NCBI GenBank assembly: GCA_023386955.1
Contig: JAEWIS010000014.1
Location: forward strand, 62,001-126,000
Length of the DNA: 64,000 nucleotides
Source: Bacillota bacterium
GTDB lineage: Bacteria > Bacillota > Bacilli > Paenibacillales > NBRC-103111
Direction of reading: 5' to 3'
The position numbers and the translations under genes are program-made. This document shows positions 26,291-35,750 of the stretch, piece by piece (the first letter of the stretch is position 1; every line of letters begins with the position of its first letter). Below the pieces are notes generated by a model that was not told where the DNA came from, searched no databases, and saw only the letters and a list, made by a program, of their open reading frames with translations.

Positions 26291-27274
26291 ATGTCTAGTC
26301 TGTCCCATAACATGTCCTTTGAGGAACCGCTGCTGCAATTGGAGCGTATCATTGCCAATATCGAAAAGGTGATGGTCGGCAAACGCCGTCCCGTGGAGCT
26401 GGTTTTGACGTCCCTTTTATGCGGAGGCCATGTGCTTCTGGAGGATGTGCCGGGTGTGGGTAAAACCATACTGGTCAAAGCCCTGGCCAAAACCGTGGAT
26501 GCCGGCTTCAAGCGCATCCAGTTTACCCCTGATCTTTTGCCCTCGGACGTAACGGGAGTGTCCGTCTACAACCGAGGCCTGTCGTCCTTCCAGTTCCGCC
26601 CCGGCCCCCTGTTTACCAACATAGTGCTGGCCGATGAGCTGAACCGTACCTCTCCCAAAACCCAAGCCGCCCTTCTGGAGGCTATGGAGGAGCGGCATGT
26701 TACGGTGGACGGGGAAACCTATCCCCTCCCCCGCCCCTTCCTGATCCTGGCCACCCAGAACCCGCTGGACCATGCGGGCACCTACCAGCTGCCGGAGGCG
26801 CAGCTGGACCGTTTCTTCATGCGTATCCGGCTGGGGTATCCCGACCGCGGGCATGAGGTGGAGATGATGGGCCGGATGCAGGAGGTCTCGCCATTGGACA
26901 CCTTGAAGCCGGTGCTGTTAAAAGAAGAGCTTCAGCTGCTCCAACGGCAGGTCCGGCATGTCCATGTGGACGAATCATTGAAGGAATACATGGTGGAGCT
27001 GGCCTCCGCCACCCGCAAGCATAAGGACGCCATGCTGGGAGCCAGCCCCCGGGCGGTGCTGGCGCTGATGCTGGCGTCCCAAGGCACCGCCTACCGCAAG
27101 GGCCGCAGCTACGTGGTGCCCGACGATATCAAGGATATGCTGGAGCCGGTGCTGGCCCACCGGATTCTCCTGACCCAGGAGGCCCGTATGGCCGGGCGCG
27201 TCTCTGAGCTGATTCTCCGCCAGGCGGCCGCAGAGGTGCCGGTGCCGGGCCTGCGCTATGCGCCGGGCTCGTAA
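26291..27274 (+). CDS. yeaC: MoxR-family AAA+ ATPase (YeaC-like)
   Basis: A 327-residue AAA+ ATPase with Walker A EDVPGVGKT, Walker B VLADELNRTSPKTQ, sensor 1 ILATQNPLDHAG and the arginine-containing QLDRFFMRI. MoxR proteins act as chaperone-like ATPases for neighbouring vWA/DUF58 proteins. SD TGGAGG precedes the ATG. The order MoxR, DUF58, transglutaminase membrane protein, then guaA mirrors yeaC-yeaD-yebA-guaA in B. subtilis, which supports the symbol. It is the first gene of the operon. Confidence 0.93.
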   Translation: MSSLSHNMSFEEPLLQLERIIANIEKVMVGKRRPVELVLTSLLCGGHVLLEDVPGVGKTILVKALAKTVDAGFKRIQFTPDLLPSDVTGVSVYNRGLSSFQFRPGPLFTNIVLADELNRTSPKTQAALLEAMEERHVTVDGETYPLPRPFLILATQNPLDHAGTYQLPEAQLDRFFMRIRLGYPDRGHEVEMMGRMQEVSPLDTLKPVLLKEELQLLQRQVRHVHVDESLKEYMVELASATRKHKDAMLGASPRAVLALMLASQGTAYRKGRSYVVPDDIKDMLEPVLAHRILLTQEARMAGRVSELILRQAAAEVPVPGLRYAPGS

Positions 27275-27290
27275 GGGGGGTGTGGGCGGC

Positions 27291-28508
27291 ATGATCATCC
27301 GCAGCCTATACCGGCTGGCATTCTTCCTATTATTGGCCGCAGGCGCCGGTGCGCTGGCTGTGCTGCGGGGCGGACAGGCGGCCTGGTTTTTGGCCTGGCT
27401 CTTGACGGGGGCGGGAGCGGTGTCCCTGTCCGTCTTTTTGTTTACGCTGATGAAGGCGGAGGTTTCCCGCAGCGGGGAGAACCATATGCTGTACCCCAAG
27501 GATGAGCTGACGGTGGAGCTCAAGATCCGCCATACCTCTTTTTTGCCTGTGCTGTGGATGTCCGTAGCCGACCATTTCGTGCGGGAGGCCGACGGGCACT
27601 TGTATACGGTGCGGAAACGGGTGTTTCCGGGCTGGAAGCGGACCTTCACGGTCCGTTACCGGATTTCGGGGCTGGAGCGGGGAAGCTACCGGTACACGGG
27701 AACGGAGCTTGCAGCCGGGGATTGCTGGGGACTTGTCCAAAAAAGACGGCTGCTTCCCGGCTCCGGCGGCTTTACGGTGCTGCCGGAGGGCAGGGCCGTA
27801 CTGCCCGTTGGCCTGCCGAAGGGTTCAGGTGGTGATGAAACGGAAGGGGCTTCTCCCTTCCGTCCGTCCATGCCCGGGCATGGGGTCCGCCCGTACGAGA
27901 ATGGGGATCCCCTGCACCGGATCCACTGGAAATCCACCGCACGCCGGGACGGGCTGATGACCCGGATGGAAGAACCCGCCCTGGAGTGGCGGTTTCAGGT
28001 GTATGTGGACGCCAGCGCCTCTTCTTATCAGGGGCGGTCCGAGCTGTTCGAGCAGGCCATCCGCTGGGCGGCGGGCATCCTCCAGGCGGCCGGGGACATC
28101 CGGGCCATGGCGGGGTTGGCTGCTAACGGCAAGCCGGAAATCCGGCTGCCTCCCCATCTGCCGGATAACGGCCTGCCGGCACTGCGTCTGCTTGCCGTTC
28201 TGGAGACAGCCGGCGGGCAGAGCTTCGCCGAATTGCTCATGAACGGCGGGAGCCGTCCGGGGAGCAGCACCGATGCGGCGGTGGCGGTAACGCCGGTAAT
28301 CGATTTTGCGGTGGAGCGGGCATTGGGCCAGCTGTGCCAGGGAGGCCGCCAGGTATTCGTGTATCATCTGCTGGGAGCAAGGCTGGCGGGAGAGCGGGAG
28401 CTGGAGCAAAAACGGCGGCTTGAGGCGGCAGGCTGCCGGGTGCACCAAATCCGCGAAGCCCGCTTGGAGAGGACGGTGAGGCTCCATGCCGAATCGGAAG
28501 GCGCCTGA
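27291..28508 (+). CDS. yeaD: DUF58 protein (YeaD-like)
   Basis: A 405-residue protein with two N-terminal TM helices (about residues 6-22 and 29-50) and a C-terminal DUF58/vWA-like domain containing the hallmark VRPYENGDPLHRIHWKSTAR (about 205-225) and FQVYVDASASSY. DUF58 proteins accompany MoxR ATPases and transglutaminase-like proteins; their molecular role is unclear. ATG 27291 is chosen because AAGGGGGGTG lies 8 bp upstream; the longer form starting inside yeaC lacks an SD. Overlaps the next gene by 23 bp. Confidence 0.88.
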   Translation: MIIRSLYRLAFFLLLAAGAGALAVLRGGQAAWFLAWLLTGAGAVSLSVFLFTLMKAEVSRSGENHMLYPKDELTVELKIRHTSFLPVLWMSVADHFVREADGHLYTVRKRVFPGWKRTFTVRYRISGLERGSYRYTGTELAAGDCWGLVQKRRLLPGSGGFTVLPEGRAVLPVGLPKGSGGDETEGASPFRPSMPGHGVRPYENGDPLHRIHWKSTARRDGLMTRMEEPALEWRFQVYVDASASSYQGRSELFEQAIRWAAGILQAAGDIRAMAGLAANGKPEIRLPPHLPDNGLPALRLLAVLETAGGQSFAELLMNGGSRPGSSTDAAVAVTPVIDFAVERALGQLCQGGRQVFVYHLLGARLAGERELEQKRRLEAAGCRVHQIREARLERTVRLHAESEGA

Positions 28509-31167
28509 GCCCCTGCGGCTGCGCAGAAGGGCCTTGGCAGCAGCCGGTGCCCCCAACGAGGAAGGCCGCGCCGGCAATGCTGCGGCGGGACTATCCGGCT
28601 CCTCCACGGCCGCAGCTTCATCTAACGCATCGCCTCCGGCGCCGCTTGGGCACGGAGGTATGTATCCCGCCCTGCCGGGTACCCGCTGGGCGGCAGGCTT
28701 GTTGTTCCTGGTGCTCCTTTGGGCATGGATCAAACCCATTGCCATGCTGTCCGGCTGGAAAACGCCGGACAAGCTGGGGCCGCTGCTTGCGGCTATGGGC
28801 ATTTGTGTGCTGCTGGATATGGCGAATATGTCCGTATGGAAAAGTGTACCCTTGAAGGGTTTGGCCGCATGGCTGGCGGTGGGCTGGATTTTCCGCGGAA
28901 GCGCAGGGGAGGAAGCTTTCCCTATGAGCTGGTTCCGGCAATATGGCGCTGTGCTGGCCCAGGATACGGAGGCATTCCTGGCGGGAAATGCCGGAGCCAT
29001 CAGCGGTGAGCACCGGACCCTGATTTTCCTGGCAGGCTGGATGGTGCTGGCAGGGGTGGTTCAGGCGCTGCTCCTGCATAGCCGCAGGGCCTTATGGCTG
29101 TTGGCCGTCACCTGGACCTATCTGGCAGGGCTGCAGCTATGGCCCGGCGTGGATACCACCGGCGAGCTGATCGCCTCCGGTGTGGCGGGTCTGGCTTTAT
29201 TGGCGATGCTGAACCTGGACCGGATCGGTGCGGCAGGCAAGCCGGAGCTGACCCGGACTCCACCGGCCAACCGTCTTGCCGGCACAGCCCCGGCTGCTCC
29301 AATAAACACAGATTCACCGTTGGCCCCGGCGGCCAATACGCCTCATATTTCTCCGGCTGCGGGGGAAACCCAAGCCGTTCCGTCTCCGGCCAGCCCGGTG
29401 CGGATTGCTTATGACCGGAGGGGCAGAGCCTTTGTCCCGCCTTGGGCATACGGACTGGCGCTTATGCTGACATTGGCCTTGTTCCTGGCCGCATGGGCCG
29501 GGAGCGGCGGGCAGAAGGGGCCCCTGCGTCCGCTGGAGATGGGGGATTTCAGCAAATGGGCGCAGACACTTGTGTCCCTGTGGTCCTCCGACGGGGAGGA
29601 CAGCCCTTCTGCCCGGGCGGTTTTTGCAGGCGGTGGCGGCGTCACCGGCTACAGCAGCGGCGATTACCGGCTGGGCGGACCGCTGACGGTACGGGATGAA
29701 CCGGTTTTTACCGCACGTTCACCCGTCAGCACCTACTGGCGCGGGGAGAGCAAGGATTATTATGACGGCTCCGGCTGGAGCAGCCGGTCGGCAGGTCCAG
29801 CAGATGCGGCAGACGGACAAACGGCAGATCTTTTTGCACAGACCGTCACCCAGGAGCTGCTGTACAGCGGGCGGCAGGACATGAATCTGCTGTTTGCCGG
29901 GGGCAGGATTGAGCAGGTGGAAGCCTTGTATGCTGCCGACGGCAGCCAGGCTCCGGCAGGCAGCTTAGCCTTGGATGCTCCATCGGGCAGGTATGATTTC
30001 CGTGCATCCTCCGGCAAACAGCTGGGCTATGCCCGTTTTAAGGCCAGGCTGAACGGGTATCCCGAAGCGGCCCTGATGAATGCGGCGGGAGAGATTTCCC
30101 CGGGGATAGCGGCAGCGTATCTCCAGCTTCCGGACAAGCTGCCCGAGCGGGTGAGGGAGCTGGCTCTGGCCGTTTCCGCACACGGGACAACTGCCTACGC
30201 CAAAGCGGCTCTGCTGCAAGCCTATCTTCGGGAGCATTACCGCTACAGTTTGACCGATGTAGCCGTTCCGGCCAACGGACAGGACTTTGTGGATGCTTTC
30301 CTGTTCGGCTCGGCGGGAGGATATTGCGACTATTTCTCTACCTCCCTCGCCGTGATGCTGCGCGCCTCGGGGATCCCGGCCCGGTGGGTCAAGGGCTTCG
30401 CTCCCGGTGAGGCCACCCCGGATGAAACCGGCGCTGTGCAGACCATAGCCGTCAGCACCCGCAACGCCCATTCCTGGGTGGAGCTGTATCTTCCGGGCCT
30501 CGGCTGGGTGGCGATGGACCCCACACCGGGCTTCGCCGGCTTTCAGCCAGCGGATACATCCGCATCACCGGAGCAAGCGCTTGCTCTTCATACGGAGAGA
30601 GAGGCAGCATCCTCCGCCGGACCGGTTCGCCGGCTGTTGGAACAATGGGATAACAGCTACCGCGAGTTTAAGCAGGCTGCGGGAGAGCAGCTTTCCCATT
30701 GGTCCGCTCATACAGCGGAGGCTCTAAGGAAGCACCGCTTCACGGCATTGCTTCTGGCTGCTGCTGCCGCACCGCTCCTGTACTGGGTGCTCCGCAGGCG
30801 GCATCTGCTCTGGCTTATGCTCAGCCTGCACTTCCGCTCCCGCGGACGGAAGGGGGGCGAGGCGGGACAGCGGCTGGTGGAACGGCTGTGGCAGCGTGTG
30901 TTCCGGCTGTATGGCCCGCCCGTGCCCGGGCAGACGCTCCGGGAATATGCAGCCGAGACGGGCCGGCGTTGGCCGGGTAAGGCGGATGCGCTTTACGAGC
31001 TGACGGAGCTGTCGGAAAAAATCCATTTTTCCCCGGAGGGCCCCGCCTGGATCAGCGGCAGGAAGCTGGAGCGTTTGTGGCGCACCTTTTTCGGACCGTC
31101 CCTTGCTTCTTCAGGTAAGCTTCCCGCTGGGGGACCTGCCGGAATGGAGCCGCCTGTATCCCACTAA
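28486..31167 (+). CDS. yebA: Transglutaminase-like membrane protein, TgpA/YebA type
   Basis: An 893-residue protein. After a basic, Pro/Ala-rich N-terminus come several TM helices (about residues 65-240 and 320-340, DUF3488-like), then an extracellular part with a transglutaminase core: Cys about 614 in GGYCDYFSTSLAVML, His about 660 in RNAHSWVELY and Asp about 676 in VAMDPTPGF. One TM helix follows near residue 755, then a cytoplasmic DUF4129-like tail. TgpA proteins are thought to crosslink or process surface proteins; the substrate is unknown. The start overlaps yeaD by 23 bp. Confidence 0.92.
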   Translation: MPNRKAPEPLRLRRRALAAAGAPNEEGRAGNAAAGLSGSSTAAASSNASPPAPLGHGGMYPALPGTRWAAGLLFLVLLWAWIKPIAMLSGWKTPDKLGPLLAAMGICVLLDMANMSVWKSVPLKGLAAWLAVGWIFRGSAGEEAFPMSWFRQYGAVLAQDTEAFLAGNAGAISGEHRTLIFLAGWMVLAGVVQALLLHSRRALWLLAVTWTYLAGLQLWPGVDTTGELIASGVAGLALLAMLNLDRIGAAGKPELTRTPPANRLAGTAPAAPINTDSPLAPAANTPHISPAAGETQAVPSPASPVRIAYDRRGRAFVPPWAYGLALMLTLALFLAAWAGSGGQKGPLRPLEMGDFSKWAQTLVSLWSSDGEDSPSARAVFAGGGGVTGYSSGDYRLGGPLTVRDEPVFTARSPVSTYWRGESKDYYDGSGWSSRSAGPADAADGQTADLFAQTVTQELLYSGRQDMNLLFAGGRIEQVEALYAADGSQAPAGSLALDAPSGRYDFRASSGKQLGYARFKARLNGYPEAALMNAAGEISPGIAAAYLQLPDKLPERVRELALAVSAHGTTAYAKAALLQAYLREHYRYSLTDVAVPANGQDFVDAFLFGSAGGYCDYFSTSLAVMLRASGIPARWVKGFAPGEATPDETGAVQTIAVSTRNAHSWVELYLPGLGWVAMDPTPGFAGFQPADTSASPEQALALHTEREAASSAGPVRRLLEQWDNSYREFKQAAGEQLSHWSAHTAEALRKHRFTALLLAAAAAPLLYWVLRRRHLLWLMLSLHFRSRGRKGGEAGQRLVERLWQRVFRLYGPPVPGQTLREYAAETGRRWPGKADALYELTELSEKIHFSPEGPAWISGRKLERLWRTFFGPSLASSGKLPAGGPAGMEPPVSH

Positions 31168-31187
31168 GCTGCACTTTTTTTCGATTT

Positions 31188-31232
31188 ACGCTATCCTTTC
31201 GTCCTTGACGGAGGATAGCGTTTCTAGTTTTT
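31188..31232 (+). terminator. Rho-independent terminator after yebA
   Basis: A perfect 10-bp stem ACGCTATCCT/AGGATAGCGT (31188-31197 and 31212-31221) is followed by a T-rich tail. It separates the yeaC-yeaD-yebA operon from the membrane-protein genes. Confidence 0.8.
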
Positions 31233-31281
31233 GGAGAAAATCTTGAATGAAGAAGATAGTCCTTATGAAGGGGTGGGTCTC

Positions 31282-31794
31282 ATGATAATGCTGATGGGGT
31301 GGTTATTGTTTCTGCCGCCATGGCTTTTGCTGGTTTTCCTCAAGCCGGAGCGCAAGCGGCGGTTTTTGTCCGCCACCTTTTTGGTTATTGCGCTGTGTGC
31401 ACTTTGCTACGAAATATCCGCGCAGCTGGGCTGGTGGGAGCAGAGGGAGCGCGCCTTTTACTTCACGAATATGAACTCGCTTGTTTTCGGCTTATTGCCG
31501 GTGGCGGCGCTGATCATGTTCTATCTGACTTACCCCAACCCATGGCTGTATTTCGGCGGAAATCTTGCCTTGGATGCGGTTCAGTGTTACCTGATCGTCC
31601 CTTATATATTGGAGCGGGTAGGGCTGTTCGAAATGAGGACAATGAGCCATACCGGGCTGTACCTGCTGCAGACGCTGGTGGCCGCGTTGATTTTCTTCTA
31701 TCAGAAATGGTATGAGCACGGCATGTCCTATGACACCGAGGCTCCTCTGGAGGAATGGCTCCGCCGTTGGAGCTTCCGGCAGCGCGCCAGGTAA
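31282..31794 (+). CDS. Multi-TM membrane protein, first of a tandem pair
   Basis: A 170-residue integral membrane protein with about five TM helices, opening WLLFLPPWLLLVFLKPERKR and ending in a basic helix (EEWLRRWSFRQRAR). The neighbouring gene at 31844 encodes a clear paralogue with the same opening and end. The pair resembles the CBO0543-type small membrane family common in Bacillales, though I am unsure. ATG 31282 follows SD AAGGGGTGGG; a TTG 17 codons upstream lacks one and would add a non-hydrophobic leader. Confidence 0.75.
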   Translation: MIMLMGWLLFLPPWLLLVFLKPERKRRFLSATFLVIALCALCYEISAQLGWWEQRERAFYFTNMNSLVFGLLPVAALIMFYLTYPNPWLYFGGNLALDAVQCYLIVPYILERVGLFEMRTMSHTGLYLLQTLVAALIFFYQKWYEHGMSYDTEAPLEEWLRRWSFRQRAR

Positions 31795-31843
31795 AGCCGG
31801 AACTTTCCTAATTTTCGCATTCAAAAGAATCGGGGTGTAAGAA

Positions 31844-32359
31844 ATGTCTACTTGGCTTGCATGGCTTTTATTTTTACCGCCGTGGCTGCTGCTGATGTTT
31901 CTGGAGCCGGAGCGCAAAAGGCGGTTTACCGCTGTTGCTCTATTGGCCTGCCTGTGCTCTACGGTAACCTTCCAGATGGCTGTTAAACTGGATTGGTGGA
32001 CGGTGACGGGCAATATCTTTTATTTCACACAAATCTCCGCCTTTGTTTACGGCTTTCTGCCGGTGGCGGCGCTCATCTCCTTTTATTGGACCTACCCCAA
32101 TCTGTGGTTGTACTTCGGCTTGAATTTGTCCATCGACGCCGTACAGGCTTACGTGATCAGCCGGCATATTTTTGAAAAGGCGGGTTTTTACCAGCTGACC
32201 GGGATGAGCCGCACGGGCTTGTTTATGCTGGAGACCTTTGTTTCCGTTCTATTGTACCTTTTTCAGGTGTGGCTGGAACGCGGACGGCATGGGGAAGGGG
32301 ACGAGGTGCCGATGGAGAGGTGGCTCAGGAGATGGTCCTTCCGGGCAAAGGCCAGGTGA
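31844..32359 (+). CDS. Multi-TM membrane protein, second of a tandem pair
   Basis: A 171-residue paralogue of the preceding protein. Shared features are WLLFLPPWLLLMFLEPERKR, an aromatic FYFT motif, FLPVAALISFYWTYPN against LLPVAALIMFYLTYPN in the first copy, and the end RWLRRWSFRAKAR. About five TM helices. The two genes are 49 bp apart and arose by duplication. Function unknown. SD GGGGTG lies upstream of the ATG. Confidence 0.78.
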   Translation: MSTWLAWLLFLPPWLLLMFLEPERKRRFTAVALLACLCSTVTFQMAVKLDWWTVTGNIFYFTQISAFVYGFLPVAALISFYWTYPNLWLYFGLNLSIDAVQAYVISRHIFEKAGFYQLTGMSRTGLFMLETFVSVLLYLFQVWLERGRHGEGDEVPMERWLRRWSFRAKAR

Positions 32360-32368
32360 GGTGAGAGC

Positions 32369-32560
32369 ATGCGCAAATTGGGGTGTGTTGTCAGGAAAAG
32401 CTTGGAATTTGTCCTGAATCGGCCACATATGGGGACAACTCTGGCCTCCCTGGCCGCTCCCCCCCTTTACAAGCCTGCTATAGAACGTTTAGAATATTAT
32501 GCATCAAATATGTGGGCGCAGCCGTGTTGGACGGGCGTCCTGGAAAGCGCAGGTAAATAA
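32369..32560 (+). CDS. Doubtful 63-codon reading frame ahead of guaA
   Basis: It starts 9 bp after the membrane-protein stop with SD-like AGGTGAG and ends TAATG, its stop overlapping the guaA start. Composition gives no domain ([20 protein letters not shown]). A good sigma-A promoter for guaA lies inside it (32466-32495), which argues against a conserved protein; it could instead be a leader peptide coupling guaA translation to upstream transcription. Confidence 0.3.
   Translation: MRKLGCVVRKSLEFVLNRPHMGTTLASLAAPPLYKPAIERLEYYASNMWAQPCWTGVLESAGK
32466..32495 (+). promoter_or_regulatory. Predicted guaA promoter
   Basis: TTTACA (32466-32471) and TAGAAT (32490-32495) are 18 bp apart, giving a leader of about 60 nt before guaA. 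I see no purine-riboswitch signature in this leader. Confidence 0.6.
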
Positions 32561-34095
32561 TGAAGCCGAATGAAATCGTTGTCGTGCTGGACTTTGGCGG
32601 CCAATACAACCAGCTGATTGCAAGACGTATCCGGGATTTGGGAGTGTACAGTGAGCTGTTGCCGTACAATGTTTCACTGGACAGGCTCAAGGCGCTTGCG
32701 CCTAAGGGCATTGTATTCTCCGGAGGGCCTTCCAGCGTGTATGCGGAGGGAGCGCCTCATGTGGACCCGGCTATTTACGATCTGGGCATTCCGGTGCTGG
32801 GCATCTGCTACGGCATGCAGCTGATGGCATTCCAATTGAACGGTAAGGTGGAACGGGCGGCCAAGCGGGAATACGGCAAGGCTGACGTGGAATTCGCCGA
32901 AGGCAACAAGCTGGCCCATGGCCTGGAGAAAAAGCAGACGGTATGGATGAGCCACGGGGACATGGTCTCCCAGGTGCCGGAGGGCTTCGTAATTGATGCC
33001 TTCACCGCCCACGCCCCTGTCGCCGGTATGAGTCATGCGAAGCGGGATATGTACGCCGTGCAGTTCCATCCCGAGGTGGTGCATTCCGTTTACGGCAACG
33101 AGCTGATTCATAACTTCCTATATAATATTTGCGGCTGCCATGGCAACTGGAGCATGGAAACCTTCATTGAAGATACGGTCAAAAGCATCCGCGACCAGGT
33201 GGGCAGCGACAAGGTGCTGTGCGCTCTCTCCGGCGGTGTGGATTCCTCCGTTGTGGCGATTCTGCTCCACAAGGCCATCGGCGATCAGCTGACTTGTATG
33301 TTCATCGACCATGGACTGCTGCGAAAGGGTGAGGCCGAAAGCGTGATGGAAACCTTCGTCGGCAAGTTCGATATGAAGGTTGTGAAGATTGACGCTAGGG
33401 ACCGGTTCCTGGGCAATCTGGAGGGTGTGGACGATCCGGAGAAGAAGCGGAAGATCATCGGCAACGAGTTTATCCGCGTGTTCGAAGAGGAATCCGCCCA
33501 GTTCGACGACTTCGCTTATTTGGCGCAAGGAACCCTGTATACGGATATTATCGAAAGCGGTACGGCTACCGCCCAAACCATCAAGTCCCACCACAATGTG
33601 GGCGGTTTGCCGGAGGATATGAAATTCAAGCTGGTGGAGCCTCTGAAGGAGCTCTTCAAGGATGAAGTGCGCAAGGTCGGTGAAGCCTGCGGTCTGCCTA
33701 AGGCGATCGTATGGCGCCAGCCGTTCCCGGGTCCGGGTCTGGCTATCCGGGTGCTGGGCGAGGTTACCGAGGACAAGCTGCACATCGTCCGCGAATCCGA
33801 TGCCATCCTGCGTGAAGAGATCGCCGCGGCAGGACTGGACCGGGAAATCTGGCAATACTTCACCGCCCTGCCCAACATGAAATCCGTAGGGGTTATGGGC
33901 GACGAACGCACCTACTCCTACACCGTCGGCATCCGCGCCGTCACCTCCATCGACGGCATGACCGCCGACTGGGCCCGCATCCCATGGGACGTGCTGGAGA
34001 AAATCTCCGTGCGCATCGTCAACGAAGTCGAAAACGTCAACCGTGTCGTCTACGACATCACCTCCAAACCCCCGGCTACGATCGAGTGGGAGTAA
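32560..34095 (+). CDS. guaA: GMP synthase (glutamine-hydrolysing)
   Basis: A 511-residue two-domain enzyme that amidates XMP to GMP. The N-terminal class-I glutamine amidotransferase has the nucleophile in [11 protein letters not shown] (Cys about 83) and the His/Glu pair in [10 protein letters not shown]. The ATP-pyrophosphatase has the P-loop [13 protein letters not shown], then the C-terminal dimerisation domain ending KPPATIEWE, identical to the family ending. Length is normal. Its SD is weak (AGGT), and the start overlaps the stop of a short upstream frame. A terminator follows. Confidence 0.98.
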   Translation: MKPNEIVVVLDFGGQYNQLIARRIRDLGVYSELLPYNVSLDRLKALAPKGIVFSGGPSSVYAEGAPHVDPAIYDLGIPVLGICYGMQLMAFQLNGKVERAAKREYGKADVEFAEGNKLAHGLEKKQTVWMSHGDMVSQVPEGFVIDAFTAHAPVAGMSHAKRDMYAVQFHPEVVHSVYGNELIHNFLYNICGCHGNWSMETFIEDTVKSIRDQVGSDKVLCALSGGVDSSVVAILLHKAIGDQLTCMFIDHGLLRKGEAESVMETFVGKFDMKVVKIDARDRFLGNLEGVDDPEKKRKIIGNEFIRVFEEESAQFDDFAYLAQGTLYTDIIESGTATAQTIKSHHNVGGLPEDMKFKLVEPLKELFKDEVRKVGEACGLPKAIVWRQPFPGPGLAIRVLGEVTEDKLHIVRESDAILREEIAAAGLDREIWQYFTALPNMKSVGVMGDERTYSYTVGIRAVTSIDGMTADWARIPWDVLEKISVRIVNEVENVNRVVYDITSKPPATIEWE

Positions 34096-34135
34096 GAGGA
34101 AGTCGTTGAAGCCAGAATAATATGCTTTATCTGCA

Positions 34136-34187
34136 AAAATCTGCCCAGCCGCGTCTCCTTAAGACGTGCGCCAGGCGGATTTTTTTG
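34136..34187 (+). terminator. guaA terminator
   Basis: AAAATCTGCC and GGCGGATTTTTTT flank an inner GCGTC/GACG stem, giving a long hairpin with seven T after it. Confidence 0.85.
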
Positions 34188-34358
34188 CTGAGGACACCAA
34201 CTCCGGCCTGTTCTTGGACCGACCCTACAGCATACCGCCCAACCGGTCGAATCCTTGGACCGACCATACAGCGTACCGCCTCATCCCGGGCGAATCCTTG
34301 GACTGGCCATACTTCATGCCGCTGCCCCAGCTCCGTGTTCCGTTTTCCGTGCTCGAGG

Positions 34359-34488
34359 TAACGGACCGTGAGGCCGTTATTTCCCCCATTATGTCCATTT
34401 CGGGGATCTTACGGACCGAAGAGCCCTTATTCACTTGTGAAGGCCGGAGATTCTCTTGATTTCTCACAAATAACGGCTTCTGTGGAGC
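34359..34488. repeat. Intergenic inverted-repeat array E, left part (3 units)
   Basis: Units at 34359-34383 (TAACGGACCGTGAGGCCGTT), 34409-34431 (TTACGGACCGAAGAGCCCTT) and 34468-34488 (reverse, AAATAACGGCTTCTGTGGAG) share TAACGGACC followed by CCNTTATT. The array continues on the other side of the IS element, which was therefore inserted into it. Confidence 0.7.
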
Positions 34489-34554
34489 TAGAATAAAAAG
34501 TGGACACCTATTAACGGACAGACCCATAATGAAAATAAACGGGAGGGTGTTCAC

Positions 34555-34872
34555 ATGGGAGAGCAGCGGCAACGGTATAGCGAAGATTTTAAAAGACAAA
34601 CCGTCCGATTTATCCAGGAACAGAAGAAAACCTTCGGTCAGCTGACCGAAGAACTGCAGATTCCCAAAAGTACGCTCCATCAATGGATTAGCCTCTATCG
34701 GGACCTGACATATGAACCAGCGGCGAGCATAGATCGGGTACGGGAGCTGGAAGCCCAATTGAAAGAAATGAACCGTCAACTGCAGGAGAAAGAGGAACAG
34801 TTGGCGGACGTTCAAGAGGAGCTGGCCATCGTAAAAAAAGCAGTGCACATCTTCAGCAAACCAAGGAACTGA
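34555..34872 (+). CDS. IS3-family transposase OrfA
   Basis: A 105-residue protein with an N-terminal HTH (YSEDFKRQTVRFIQEQKKTF, then IPKSTLHQWISLYRDL) that binds the element ends, and a C-terminal coiled coil (about residues 62-95) for multimerisation. SD GGGAGG precedes the ATG. The codons GTA AAA AAA GCA near the end hold the slippery A-AAA-AAA run, where -1 slippage continues reading into the orfB frame and yields the OrfAB transposase. Confidence 0.92.
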   Translation: MGEQRQRYSEDFKRQTVRFIQEQKKTFGQLTEELQIPKSTLHQWISLYRDLTYEPAASIDRVRELEAQLKEMNRQLQEKEEQLADVQEELAIVKKAVHIFSKPRN

Positions 34873-34910
34873 GGTTTCAGTTTATTGAGACCCACCGCTC
34901 CGAGTTCCGC

Positions 34911-35750
34911 GTGAAGAAGATGTGCGAAACCCTACAGGTATCCCGGAGCGGTTATTACAACTGGCGGGCGGAAAAGCCTCCAACTCCTCGTCAAATCCGT
35001 AAGGCTGCCGTGATGGAGCGGATTCAGTTTCATTTTAGCGATCACCATAAACGGTACGGCAGTCCCAAGATTACCCGGCTGCTGCGCGATGAAGAGTTTA
35101 CCATTGCCGAGCGTACGGTGGGGGTGTACATGCGGCAAATGGAGCTGCGTTCTGTCGTTTCTAAGCCATTCCGGGTGCAGACGACCCGTTCGAATCCTGA
35201 CCATGCCGTTGCTCCAAATGTGTTGAACCAACAATTCAAAGTCCTTCGTCCCAACCAGGTATGGGTAGCCGATATTACGTACATTCCCTGCCGCGGAAGC
35301 AGCCTGTATCTGGCCAGCATCATGGATTTATGCACGCGCGAAATCGTCGGATGGCGTTTGTATCCCCATATGGAAACCAGCTTGATCGTAGAGGCGTTGA
35401 AGGATGCCTATACTAAAAAACGTCCCCCAAAAGGATTGTTGCATCACTCCGACCGAGGGACTCAATACACTTCTCACGAGTATGGGAAGCAGTTGGAAGC
35501 ATACAAAATGAAATCCAGCATGAGCCGTAAGGGAAACTGCTACGACAACGCCTGCATCGAGTCCTGGCACAGTATTTTGAAGAAAGAGTTAATTTACTGC
35601 ATGCCTCGTTTTCAAACCAAAGAACAAGCGTATACGGCCATTTACCAGTATATTGAGTTTTACTACAACCGCAAACGAATGCATAGTGCATTGGGGTACA
35701 TGTCGCCCGTACAATTTGCTAGGCAATTTAACGGAAAAACGTCGGCATGA
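34911..35750 (+). CDS. IS3-family transposase OrfB (integrase core)
   Basis: The frame from ATG 34911 encodes 279 residues, but the same frame is open back to the slip site at 34839 (reading QQTKELRFQFIETHRSEFRV), so the natural product is the OrfAB fusion. It has the HTH_21-like SRSGYYNWR region and an rve integrase core with the DDE triad in WVADITYIP, HHSDRGTQYTS and ESWHSILKKE. It catalyses strand transfer of the element. No internal stop or frameshift is seen. Confidence 0.92.
   Translation: MKKMCETLQVSRSGYYNWRAEKPPTPRQIRKAAVMERIQFHFSDHHKRYGSPKITRLLRDEEFTIAERTVGVYMRQMELRSVVSKPFRVQTTRSNPDHAVAPNVLNQQFKVLRPNQVWVADITYIPCRGSSLYLASIMDLCTREIVGWRLYPHMETSLIVEALKDAYTKKRPPKGLLHHSDRGTQYTSHEYGKQLEAYKMKSSMSRKGNCYDNACIESWHSILKKELIYCMPRFQTKEQAYTAIYQYIEFYYNRKRMHSALGYMSPVQFARQFNGKTSA

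Noticed and set aside
32360..32560. Purine riboswitch before guaA
   Set aside because: The conserved purine aptamer core and paired loops are not present in the leader.
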